A program made the position numbers and the translations under genes. A stretch of DNA of 64,000 nucleotides from Istiophorus platypterus (lineage: Eukaryota > Chordata > Actinopteri > Istiophoriformes > Istiophoridae): the NCBI GenBank assembly GCA_016859345.1, contig CM029123.1, positions 4,983,501 to 5,047,500 on the forward strand. The letters are read 5' to 3'. Each line of letters begins with the position of its first letter. Positions within the stretch are counted from its first letter, which is position 1. The notes under the pieces are model-generated. The model was not told where the DNA came from, made no database searches, and worked only from the letters and a program-made list of their open reading frames with translations. This document shows, piece by piece, positions 37,571-49,700 of this stretch.

Positions 37571-38829
37571 GCAGGGTCCGATTACAAATAACTTATTTTC
37601 ATCTCCGAGCGACGGGCACTTGTATAACTCCTGAACTTTCATTTACCTCTCATCGTGTAAGATAATAAACGTGATTGATGTTGCACACGCAGGACACGGT
37701 ACCCTCGGCCCATGGTAAGAATGATTTCAAGCCAAGCCTAGAGGACAGTGGTTATATGCAAAAAAAAACAAACAAACAAAACACAAAACACATCTCCAAT
37801 TGAAGAGGCCAAAATTCAGTTTTGATTTATCATGAATCATTTCAGTACGGTGCAATTTGGTGGTGCGTCTGCAGACTTTGGGGAGATCTCATAAAGGATG
37901 AGCCGAGGCCAGTTGTCCTCCACCGAGGTCCATCTTAAGGTTAAGGGTCGATTCCAGGTTTACCATTTGTTGTGAATCTTTAACAGCAGTACACACATGC
38001 CAAAAAGTCCCGTAGTTTCCCTGAAGGACAACATAGGCTTTTGCAGAAATACTTTCTCTTTAAAACGACCTGAGGGAGGCCACAGTCTGAGGCCTTCGCC
38101 ATTCCTCGGCTAGTTGTTACAGAAACGCAGCACAAGGCCTTTATTTTTTTAGCAAGAAAAGTAAATATTGTCTAAAGAAATGTGTCTGTAAATTTATGAC
38201 TCAGCAGTTCAGCTGCTAAACAAAATGAAACTGTGATTATTTTTAGATGGCAGTACAAGGTAATTTCCTTATTGGTAGTGATGAGCAATAACATGTTGCA
38301 CTTTATGAACATCTGATGATAGTCTGCAAGGCCACCGCCAAGAAATTTGTTTATTTGTCAGTAAGTTAAGTCATGTCTCTGAGTTTTCATAGGCCACTGA
38401 AAATTCATTAAAAGGATTTGTTTTACTGTTGATTAATTCAATTTAATTTCAACTGCACGTTAAATGTATGGCGGTGAATATAACCAAAATGTCCATTTGT
38501 TGTCCTTGAGTGGGAGGTGGGTTGCAGCATAAGAAATCACTTGATCGGGTTGCAGTTATGAAGCCACTGATTATGACTCAGCTACTTCTGCAAACATTAA
38601 TAGAATGCTTAGATCCCACTTTTTATCTCCCAATATCATTCAAGATTACAGATTTTTGGCCACTACTGATTATATCAGTCTGATACCAGTGGTCTTTTTC
38701 TTTTTGAACAAAACAAATCTGTTTTGAACTGTGATCAACCGATTATCATTGTAAATGTGTAACAACAGAAGGCTGTAACAACGTGTCACTTCTTAATTAG
38801 AAGAGGCTTCTGCAAACTTTATCAATAAT

Positions 38830-38887
38830 TTTAATTTGATTTGATTTGATTTAATTTAATTCAATTTAATTCAATTTAATTTAATTT
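38830..38887. repeat. AT-rich tandem tract
   Basis: TTTGAT, TTTAAT and TTCAAT units repeat in tandem, changing from one form to the next along the tract. Confidence 0.8.
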
Positions 38888-41104
38888 CCACTTTGCAGGT
38901 TTTTTTCCAAAGTTTCTAGATCTACATCTTAAGGCCTTCATCAACAGATGGACCTGGCTCAGTTTGAAAGTTGATGAGACTCATTAGATGAGGTTGAAAG
39001 CTCCAGAAAAAAAAATATAAAGGAAACAGATGGGATTTTTTTGGTCAAGTCAAGAGTGAACCCTCAAGCTCACATTTGGTCATTTTCTTCTGTAAGCCTA
39101 ATAGTTTAGTTACAATTCTATGATGACAGTTTTTAACAATGTACGGTCCATTGAGACACTGCATTTGATGTGGATTGGTCCCTTCTTTTCGTTACCCTAA
39201 TTTGGTTAATAAGTTCAGTATCTGTCCCAGTATATGGGATTGGTACATCCCAGGAAGTAAGGATGTTTGATCCCTACCTATAGAAAAATAGACTTATAAT
39301 CTCTGTGACTATGTGTGATTGGTGGTCATTGGATTTTCATTCATTGTGCTGGAAAATGACAGTGGTCATGTAGTCATGTCGGCTATGTAATTCCTGATGA
39401 AAAATGTTGCACTGTGCATATTTCTACTGAACCTGGCAGAGTTTCTCAAAGCCCTCCACTCCAGTAAAGCTGCCTGTAGCCTATTAGAAAGCACCTGAAA
39501 TATTTTAAGCTGACTCTCTCATCTCCCTTGCGGTTGAGACGGCAGGTGTCCAGTTTCTGAATCATGAAGATAAGCACGAGATAGCTAAGGAAAGGCATGA
39601 TTTTTGAAAACATCAACTATTTTTAACCAAAGGTTATAAGGAGCAACAGTACAGTGAAATGGAAGTGAAGATATACAGAGGCTGAACAAATTCCTCAACA
39701 ATAGCCTTAAAAATACTCTCCCTTTGTCACCTTTGTCAAACTTATAATGATCACTATTTAAACGCTGCCTTACACAGGTGGTCTATTTGTTAATATTAAG
39801 ATACCATTCATACAGTCACAGCATAATATGTAGAGCTGCAAAAACCAGCCACAGAAACCACTCTCTGACATGGTTCAGCAAAAAAATATAAACTCCCTAA
39901 AGCAATTGTTGTTGTTGTTGTTTTTCTTACAAGACTATTATACTGACTATATACCCCAGATAAACATTGATATCACAACTGAAATATATATTTGTCAGAC
40001 TAATGACATCAACTCTGGGCACTTAAAGAAGGTCAGAGGCCTCTTTAAGCATAATGTATGTGTGGGAACAAAGAAGTATCTTCAAGTTTTTACATTTGTC
40101 TGTATATTTCTCCCTCTTGTTTTACAATAACAGTAGAATAGAGAATGGGAGATAATCAGCCAAATTAACAACAGACAGAAGCAATAACATGGAGACAGAA
40201 AGACAACCATGATAAATATGTAACGAAGACTCAGGAGAAGAAAAAGCAATAAATTTAATATCTTCAAATGTTTTCTGTTGTGTTGTATATAAATTGTTAC
40301 AGGATACATACATTATATCATAATAACATATAACATATAGTAACTGAATTAATACTTTCAGACACTGAGGTCTGTGTAACCTCATAGAGAATATTACTTG
40401 TGTAGTATAAAAAGTATGGTGTATTTCTTTGATCAATATTCAATACCTAAAAACATTACAAAAGTGGATGCTGTTGAAATGTATTACATTATACGAAGAG
40501 GAGTTTCTGTTGTTTAGCATTACCCTGACTGATGCGAATAGGGTGGACAAAATAATGGGAACAACTGTCAACATAATGCGATTCAATTTAACAGCACCAC
40601 AAACCGCAGCCTCCAAAAATGACCGTGCAGTTGAATCAACAGCTCTTTAACACAGTTTCAACATAAACTAAACATTATGACCTTAATGAAGATGGTATTT
40701 ATTTATTGTATTTATTTATCATTAGTTTTAGCGTGGTGGACCTAATAAACTGACAAGCGAGTTTAGCCTTAATATTCATGATTAACAGATATTTAATGAA
40801 ATTATAGGTGCATGCACCATGGATCTTCCATGTGGGATCAACCTGGGCATTCCTGAGGAATCCTGCAGCTTTTTTTTTTCGTTATTTTGAGGCAAACACT
40901 AGGGGGAGCGCCATTACAATACTAGAAGGACCTTATTCCCTTTTCTCACGTTATCGGTGCTCTTTGACTGTTATCGGTGAAGTACTGCACCCAAACAATG
41001 GAACCTAAGTGCAAACGGTCCATGACCCGCATCTCGATGGATGTGACCGAGCCCCGAGTCGTCCACGGTCTTATGGACTCGGAATAGACCTGGTCCCGTG
41101 ACGC

Positions 41105-41124
41105 ACGCGCGCGCGCGCGCGCAC
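41105..41124. repeat. (CG)n tract in a CpG-rich patch
   Basis: Alternating CG dinucleotides flanked by CA steps, about 450 bp upstream of the farp2 promoter; a Z-DNA-prone sequence. Confidence 0.8.
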
Positions 41125-41514
41125 ACTGTTACCTAATGTTTTCTGAGAAATGTGTTACTAAATTTGTGTTACCTCAAAAGGTTACGGTGGAAAATCCACA
41201 TCTGTTCCATACTACCCGCCTCGGCCCAAACGCAATAAAGCCCACTTTGCTCTGTGAGTCAAAACAAATATGAAACCAATCATATAAAACTAATCATTTC
41301 ATGTCTTCTGGGTGTTGACAACCATGGAGCCTGCGGATGAAACGCACGTAGCCTCGGGACCGTGAAGCCCCGGGACTTCCACGACTCCTTGTGAAAAGGC
41401 CACAACATGTAATTTCTTTCTTTTTTATTTCAAGGCGGTGGAGTTTTATTCTCCATCAAAGCTATTTAAAGTAAAGGAAAGTAAATCTTCGCTCCTCAAA
41501 CCTCCAATCCTCGG

Positions 41515-41605
41515 CCACATGTGGACCAATGGCAGGGCGAGTGGGACCCGGGCGGCCAATGGGAAGGCGGCGTGAGTGCGCACTCCTTCGGACGAAGACG
41601 ACGAC
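41515..41605 (+). promoter_or_regulatory. farp2: farp2 core promoter (TATA-less)
   Basis: Two CCAAT boxes (41,526-41,530 and 41,556-41,560), the second next to GGGCGG (41,550-41,555), in a GC-rich patch just before the predicted first exon. No TATA box is seen, so the start site is probably dispersed. Confidence 0.55.
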
Positions 41606-41674
41606 CATGGACCGGAGCGGTGTCCTCGTCGCTGTCCCAAACTTTTAGTATTTACTTTCAACGCGGACGAGACG
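41600..41674 (+). other. farp2: farp2 non-coding first exon (5' end approximate)
   Basis: It ends at a consensus donor 'gacg|gtaagt' (41,674/41,675). It contains an upstream open frame of 13 codons (41,607-41,648) whose ATG has a strong context (gaccATGG). The true 5' end is unknown. Confidence 0.5.
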
Positions 41675-42398
41675 GTAAGTTCGATACTACTTTACGGGCA
41701 TTTTGTCACATGTAGGTAGTCTTTTATTGGGCACTTTTAAGGGTGTTGACGCTCAGGTTCGCTCCTCGTCGGTAAACTGGTGTCCAGTGAGCTCTCTTTT
41801 CTCAGGAAAATAGATAAAAGTCAAATAAACTTCACCTCAAATATTTTTTTTTTAGATTTGTGCATTTCGTGAATGTAGTTCAGGATCGTTTGTTCTCGCT
41901 TTAAAATGCTGGTAAGCGCAACATTCAGTTCTACTGACCCAGTTAGGCCACATGCAACGTCCGCTCAGAAACGTAACATCGCTACGCCTTCGCTTCTCGT
42001 CGTATTTTTAGGTCGTCGCGGTGCTAAGGGCTTAAACTATATCACTGTAGAATGCGACGTTTAACTTCGGTGAATATCGGTTATTGGTCTCAGATGCGTC
42101 CGCTTTGTGTGTCACGCGTGTTATGAATGAACCCCTCATGTCCGTGGACAGATAGTCCAGACTACTTTTTAGGAAAGAATCGTATGAAGACCATGTTGAA
42201 CCAGTCGTCACCTAGACGCAGCCCACAACACTCCGCTGGAATTTGAGTTTCATGGCAGCTTTGTTCGCCCCCGGACGAGATATGACATTATTGTAACCAC
42301 AAATGTTTCATCATTTTGTACAATTTTTTTTCCCCCAACTTGGATGATGATTTTTTTGTTGTTGTTGTTGTTGTTGTTGTCTCCCCTCTCTTTTGCAG

Positions 42399-42634
42399 GA
42401 GTAAGGTCGGGGGGGGAGCTTCTCTCAGAGTAAATGGGGGAGATAGAGGGCTCATACCGGGTCCTGCAGACCCCTGGAACAAGGCTGGGAGCCCAGTTCA
42501 ATGCTGGTATCAGCACTTTGGAGCCGGGCCAGAGCCTCAGTGGCAACATGGTCAGCGGGAGCAAAAGCCATGGGCGAGGACTGCAGATCCGTGTGCAGGC
42601 GTTGGATGACTCCCAGGAGTTCTTTGATATAGAT
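42399..42634 (+). CDS. farp2: farp2 first coding exon
   Basis: Acceptor 'tcttttgcag' ends at 42,398; ATG at 42,434; donor 'agat|gtaagt' at 42,634. Encodes residues 1-67: a short unstructured lead and the first beta strands of the FERM F1 lobe ('LQIRVQALDDSQEFFDID'). Bases 42,399-42,433 are 5'UTR. Confidence 0.95.
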
Positions 42635-45600
42635 GTAAGTGGCTCTGTTAATTGTTGCATTGCCTCACTGTGTTTCTGAAATACCCTGTTTAATTTACAC
42701 CCGTTAAGTCTGCAGTTTGGTACACAGCAGGCTATATCTCAGCCGATAGTCCTGGTCTACCCTGCTTGCGTGTGGCTTGGGTATGGTGACAGCTGCCATA
42801 TGGCTTTGGTGCTGAAATCCTTCCCACCTTAAGTCTTCTTATTCGGACAACTTAGTGTAAACTCTCCAGGGCACTTTTTTAGATCTTGGCTGTGATTTCT
42901 TTTCAGTGCCCAGGTTGTAGTTGTAGTTTTCTTTCCCATTCCTTGGGGGGGACCAACACAAGATAGTCTAGGGCTCAAGCTTGAAAGTGTTCACATTCAC
43001 CATTTGTTTAATCAGAGATATTGCGAAAGTCTGTGTTTTCTTGCATTGTTATATAGTTTGAGTTATCAACCTCTGTATTTCTCGGTGCATTGTCTTAAAC
43101 TGAGGATGCATACATGGACAATTTACAGTGGGCCTAGCTAGGCTTGCTTTGATGGACTTCGCTTTTTGATAAACAGCACCGGAATTGTCATTTTCCAGCC
43201 CTCTCTTAATCTGAGATTTCTTCATTTTCTTTATTCCGCAGACAGAACAGGACTGACAGAATTTAGCCTTTTCTAGCTGCCATCACTGCCATTGCAGCAA
43301 CTAAAACCAAAACCATGATGTTAAAACTGACATCCCATATTGAAATTCAGTTTTGCTGATCAAACAGAAACATTTTTTTTAATATCATTTTTTTTTTCTA
43401 GTGACAGGCAGGGCTAAATTAATACTCTGACATTTGGAAATTATGAGTTACAATATAACATTAGTGAATCTATGGTCAGTATGTTTTTTGTTTTGTTTTG
43501 TTTTTTTACTGTAATTAATTTGTAGAGGAGTTAATCTCTTTTAAAGATTGGCAATTGGTTTGAACAAACCTTTGGAGCCACACTTTTAAAGTGCTTTCCC
43601 ATAGTTACTTGCCAAGTTGCTGCAGGAGTCGCTGAGAAGGCAAATAGGAAGCAATAAGGAAGTCACTATATCAGAGCAAGTTCCTGCCTTTTCTGTGGGG
43701 TGAATAATATCAAAGTGATCAAAGTAGCGTTTCCACAATAAACAAACAACCTAGTCAGCGAGCGGATGATCTAGGAGTTTTAATTTACTTTGTAATATAA
43801 CTGGACCTTGCATCTACTAACTGTGTTAAAATGGGTTATTGTGTTTAACTTGTGGAACTACTGTCCTAAATCCTTATGTAGCCACAACAATAACTGTTCT
43901 GGCAGATGTAGTTTCGGGGCACTGCTGAGACCGACGTTTCATAATCTTATGCACCATATGTTGTCTCAAAGTCTTAAGCTAATAGAATGCGACAGACACA
44001 GGTTTTAATTTATATGGAAGTGGGTCTGTGCACTACTCAGTTTAGAGGACAAGGAGCTTTCAGGACTTTATTCACTTTTTGGATGATATTTATTGAGAGA
44101 CAACTGAACTTACGCTCAAGAGTTCAAAGGACGTGCTGTGGATAGGAGGTGGCAGACAGATATACATGGCTGCAAAAGGGGAATGATGGCGATCCTATTG
44201 TCAAGCGGAATGTAGTTTACCAAGAACAAGAAGTCCTCTGAGAGGCTCTGTTGTTCACCACTTCCCAACACTGCTTAATATTTTTGTTCAGTTAGCCTGA
44301 GGAGTCGTGGGTCAGTGGGAGAATAGTGTTTATGTCTGTGTGCACAGGGAGGCTGCAGAGATGTACTGTACATTCACTACACGACTGAGGTTTCATTTTC
44401 CACTTGAAAAGAGCTGCCAGTGTGTTATGTCGCTCTTTATTTTATGTCTATTTGACCAAAGTCACTATAAATCAAAATTAATGAAGCAGCATTAGTCTTC
44501 CAACAGTAGAATTGTAGTTTTCTCTTGTACACACTGTGTGCAAAAATAGAAACAAAATTGCAGCGTTGAGTGTTTGAAATTGTTGTGGCCTTCAAGCAAC
44601 TCCCTTCCCTCATTGTGGCATTTTGGTTGGTCAGCTGCCTAAATATATTACACATTTGTCCAGTTTTCTTCACCTGCTATTTCTTCTACTCTAACTGTAC
44701 CATAAGTAGTTTATCAAAACTATTCTGATTCCAGAAGTTTTGGTTTGGCTCTCTTATACACATGCAAGGCATGATTGCTGTTGTTTTTTTTTTGGTCTGT
44801 GAAGTTTTTCTAGATTTTATTTCTTTCAATATGGTAACCTGTACAAACATATAGTGTGATAGAATACATGGACTTATGGTCATGTAATGTCTTTATCCTG
44901 AAACTACAACAGACAAATCAGATCAGAGCCCATGGGCTTTGATCTGTTAGCCTTGATCTGCTGCAGGTACCCAGCATGGTCATCATCAGCAGACATTTGC
45001 TGCATGGCTCTTATCCATAGGCCCCTCCTACAGCCAGCACAGGAGAAAGCTCAGCCTTGTGGTTTCTGGACAGGGAGGCAGGGCTGGGAGGGCAGGGAAA
45101 CACAGGCTCCTTTTATCCAGCACAGCAAACCCCTGGCCTTAACTTCCAGCTCGAAACTCGCCAAAAGGCTGAGGGTGGGATGTGGAACCTAGCTGTGTGA
45201 AAATGCAGTCCGGTCGGGGGTATTGGTGGGAGGGAATACGGGCAGAGTTCGCTTTAGTGTTAGCAAACAAGCACATAAATAGCAAGGTTGACAACCAAGT
45301 GGGTTTGGGGGAGACAGAGGGGCAGCCTCTGGTGTTAAAAGAGCAGTTCAGAGGGAGCAGTCATGGCAGTGCAAAGTTTGAGCTGGGGATTGTGGGGGAA
45401 GGGACACACTCAGGAGTGAAGCACTGCTGAAAGTTTGGAATTTCAACCAGTGGCCTGTTGCAGAAATCGCATTTTGATTTTGCTGAAGCTCGATGATAAA
45501 ACTTGTAGAAATCGATGGTAATGTTTACCTGTTCTTACAAATATGAGTCTCCGTGAGATGTAAACTGTGGAAAAAAAGATATGGTTTAATAGTCTCCTTA

Positions 45601-46670
45601 TTGCTGTTGTGAGCATCTTAAAAGATTGTGAGATAAAACAATAGTAGACTGGTATAGTTTGAAACAGTACAGGAGTTTCTGTGTGTCTGTGTAATGGACA
45701 GAGCGGAACTTGGCATGTGTTTCGTCTGCTTGCTCAGAAAAGGAGTGCTCTTGGACTCTTCATTACAACCACTACAGCTGAGCCCTCAGCTCTCATCTCT
45801 ACAAAGCACTCACACTATCCCACTGTTCGCTGAAGTAGCTAAACACTATAATGGCTGTGCCTAAAAGGACTTGCTGAACATCTCGAAAAATCCCCTGCTT
45901 TGCACACTACATGTCTCTCCAGTTGTTACTGTTTTGATTTTTTTTTTTTTTTTTTTTTGTCTGCAAGGGACTATAACTGGGGCTAAGGTTGCACCTATCT
46001 CAAGTTTTGTTTTTTTTTTTTTAAGTGTTTTGAAATCCAAGCTGGGATTGGAAAGTATCTGGGCCACACAGGTGACATGAGCAGAAGGCAGACTGAAACA
46101 CCTGATCCTGATTAACACTGTGTAGTGTTGATCTGCCAACAAACTTTCTGGCCAACCGTCCAAAGGTGTGTCCCAAAGCCAGGTATTGGAAAAGAAATCA
46201 TAATGAATTATTTAAATGAAGGTTTCCATGTAGATAAAAAAAAAAAAAAGTAAACAAAGAACCTGTTGAACTTTGAAATGTCTCCTCACGGACCTGTGAA
46301 AGTTGCCGCTGGTGTGCAGAGCTTTAAAATGTTTGTCAGCAGGAAAACTCCTGGTGGCAGAGCTTAAACAATTTATATCCCACTGTGCCAAATACAAGCC
46401 CAAACACCTCCCTGCTCTCAGTAGGAGGTTCTACTAGAGCTCACTGCCAGTCGTGGGAGGTTGGGGAATATCAGCTTCTTGTTTGGTAAACCATGTTTAA
46501 CCTGTCATGCAAGGTTACACCCAAGCCCTGAATCTGAATTTGGCTAGATGAAATTTGGGTTACACCTGTGTTTTTGTCTGTTTTCTTTTACATTCTCTGT
46601 GCATGAGAAGGGCAGTCCTCCCTCATAGCTGGCTGCTATTCAGAGTCAGCTCTCATATGTCCCCCCCCAC

Positions 46671-46719
<49 letters not shown>

Positions 46720-49700
46720 TTGCCTCCCAGAGAAACATCTGTTTGTCATAATCCCTGCTGCTTTCGGTGCTTGATTGGGTGACCCACTGACCTGCCTTAA
46801 TGTTGGAGCTCAGAGACAGGATTGTGGCCCAGGCCACGAGTTGGGTGTGAACAAACTGAATGTGATCTCACTGTACCATCCAAGGCTTTTTAGGTGGCAT
46901 AGCGCTGATTTGTGCAACATTTACTTTAATGGCAGAATTGATTTAGATGAGACGTGCTTTGGAATAGTGACCGAATAAAATACCTGAAATTAGAAAAAAA
47001 TAATGTCCAGCATTAATTTCAAAATATATTTTTGGAATGTCTTTAGGTGTTTTGATATGATATATTTATACCTCCTAAAAAAAACTGAGATATGATATAT
47101 GAGTGGGTTGAATTTCAATGTGATGACTCAATGAGATGGATTCACATTTTACTTTACTTTGCCAGTATTGTGAAAAATGCTCATCACAAATTCCCAGAGT
47201 CCAAGGTAGTAACTTTACGTTGCTTGTGTTGTCTGACCAATAGTCCAGAACGATTTTCTGTTGTTTGACCAATTGATTGATCATCAAATCCTTTCAGCAC
47301 TAGGAACTTTTAAGATAAGGAAAATATATTACGTTAACCCATTTCCCAGAGGATATGTTCTCCTATTTCACAGTGTTAGTTTTGTTGATATTATATCAAT
47401 GAATCTCTCAGTACCACTATGAGATTAGTGAGTGCTCTACAGATCATCGTCTACACATGCTCATCAATTTACCAAAAGAAAATTCAAGTTTGGCTCATTT
47501 CCTTTGTCACATGGAATTGTTTCCCCCTCTTCTTGCACTTCTTGTTACTGTTCTTGAATGCAGGGATGCCAAGCATTTTATAAGGGTGGTAGACCTGCAG
47601 TGGTATAATAACTCTTTGCCCACAGTGTGCACAGTAACTGATTGCACAGTTAATGCAACTAAGTCAGCAGTAAAAGGAAGTTATTTGAAGGGAAATTTTC
47701 AGCGCAGTTGTGTCTTGTGATGCGACTTGATAAAAGTTGTTACTTTTCATGCATTCATGTAAGAGGGGTGAGGGTGATCTTGCACCTTGTCTTTTTGGCT
47801 AGCCTTGTGGGAGCAATTAGATCTCTGTCATCCCTCCCTCTCAGATTGTGGAAGATAAAGCCAAATGTCCCAGAGGAGGGTTTTAATCTCTCTCGAGACT
47901 AGAGTGCTGTGAATGCAGTTTTACATTCCTAAAGAGGGTTAATGAGTAACACAAAGGAGGGGCTTCTGGAAACACCCTAGTCAACACAGTAGTTTGTTCA
48001 CAACTACTACACTGAGGCAAAAATTACTTAAGAGTTTATTCTAATCTGCTATCGGTTTCTGGTTTTCTTGTCAAACCTATTGCTCTATTTCTGGGTTATA
48101 ATTTTCACAGCTTTGTAATATAACTTTATTAAATATAATTAAAAACTTAAATATAAAACCCATGGCTTAGTAGTGATTATGCTGGTTTTATCTGCTTTAT
48201 TTTGCAGTTTATCTTGAATGATGTTTAGCCTGAAGTTGTGCTGAATTAGAACTGAAAGAGTTGAACATTGTAAACCTTTAAGGGAAAACCTAGAAGAAAT
48301 AAGGGTTGTTTTATGGAAATGTCTTCATTGAAGGAGAGGATTTCGTTTTGCTCAAATTACTTACTTATTACTGTTAGTCGGCTTAGTGATTAGTATATGA
48401 TTACGTTGACTCCTAGTTGAATTGGCATTGACTGGACGAGCAAAACTAAGACAGAACACATCAGTTTTTATTCTCTGGCTGAAATCAATTGTAATCAGAT
48501 ACTGTAAATACACACAGCACAGTAAAAAGTTGTTTTTTGTTTTTTTATGACAGATTCCTAAATTTATGGATGTTGTGTCAGTAGGTTTCACCTGCAATTT
48601 ACAGATTTCGTGAGTGCAGAACATGTGATTGTATCAAAGTAATGAAAAGACTAACGACAGTAAATCTGGCGCTCTGTGAGTTGTAATGCTTTACTTTAGC
48701 AAATGCAAAGCATTTCTTTTTATAAGGCCTTTAAAAATACTATTTTACATTACAACCAGATGTTTCAGGCTATAATTTTCTCAAAAAGTCACAGGCTAGG
48801 ATTCCAAACCTCAAGTGCAGTGTGTTCTTAGTACATAGTAATTAGTTCTTCATTTAGTGAAAACAAACCCCAGAGCGTTGAGAAGGTAAACTTCGGCAGA
48901 TTTCCTCCTTGTGACTTTGTTGCACTCTGCTCAGCACCAGATAATGGTTAATGTACCGTAGGACACATTTTTGCATTTTATTTGCCCATCTGAGTCAAGG
49001 AAACTATTTTAATCGATAGATGGAACATACACAGCCATAAAACACACAATGAGGTGGATCATTTACAGATGCCAAATACTTTCTGCACCATTCAGACAGT
49101 GTTTATTCAGGACTCACTTTGAAAACAAGCATGGCCTTCCTCACTGGGCCTAAGTAAAAATTAGTTTTTGATAGTGATCTCTGTTAATCACCTACAGTAT
49201 GTTGTTTGTTTTATTTATTTATTTATTTTTTCAAAAACAATGCAATTTCTCATACCACTGAAACTGTAAATATATCATCACTGGTGTTTTTAGATCTTTG
49301 TGTTGATATAGTGATGAAAATAATGATTCCTTCTCTGTTGTCTCTTCTTCCAGCCAAAAGCTCTTGGACAGGCCCTCCTCTCTGAGGTTTTCCATAGAGG
49401 CAACCTCATAGAGAGTGATTACTTTGGCCTCGAGTTTCAGAATATGCAGATGAACTGGGTATGTACAACAGGAACTTTGTCTTTTGTTTCCTGTTTGAAA
49501 AAGATACATTGACTAACCAAAAAATTCTACACAAACTGATGATGAGCATAAATTTTGCACAGCAAAGGTACGCTACATTTACAGGTCAAAAATCAAAGCT
49601 TGCAGACTTGAGTCAAGGAACAAAATCATGTTTTATGTCATTTCTCGGCTACTCCGTTGCTCTTCTGTAGCTTCCTACAGCAAAAGCAATGAGGTGGTAT

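Larger units (their letters stand above)
37600..41500. other. Intergenic region between divergent hdlbp and farp2
   Basis: About 3.9 kb with no septin or other coding gene recognised. It holds a TTTGAT/TTTAAT-type tandem tract (38,830-38,887), a TTG tract (39,905-39,920), a fragment resembling a fish DNA-element end ('gggtggacaaaataatggga' at 40,540), a CTCF-like 14-mer (40,896-40,909) and a (CG)n run (41,105-41,124). Short CpG-containing open frames near 41,325 show no domain. Confidence 0.55.
42635..49353 (+). other. farp2: farp2 intron (6.7 kb) with repeats
   Basis: No nested gene was recognised. It contains T tracts (45,940-45,958; 46,009-46,021), a long CA microsatellite (46,673-46,718) and a CGATTAATCG-type repeat fragment (47,150-47,305). 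The GC-richer part at 44,930-45,430 has open frames without recognisable domains. Confidence 0.6.
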
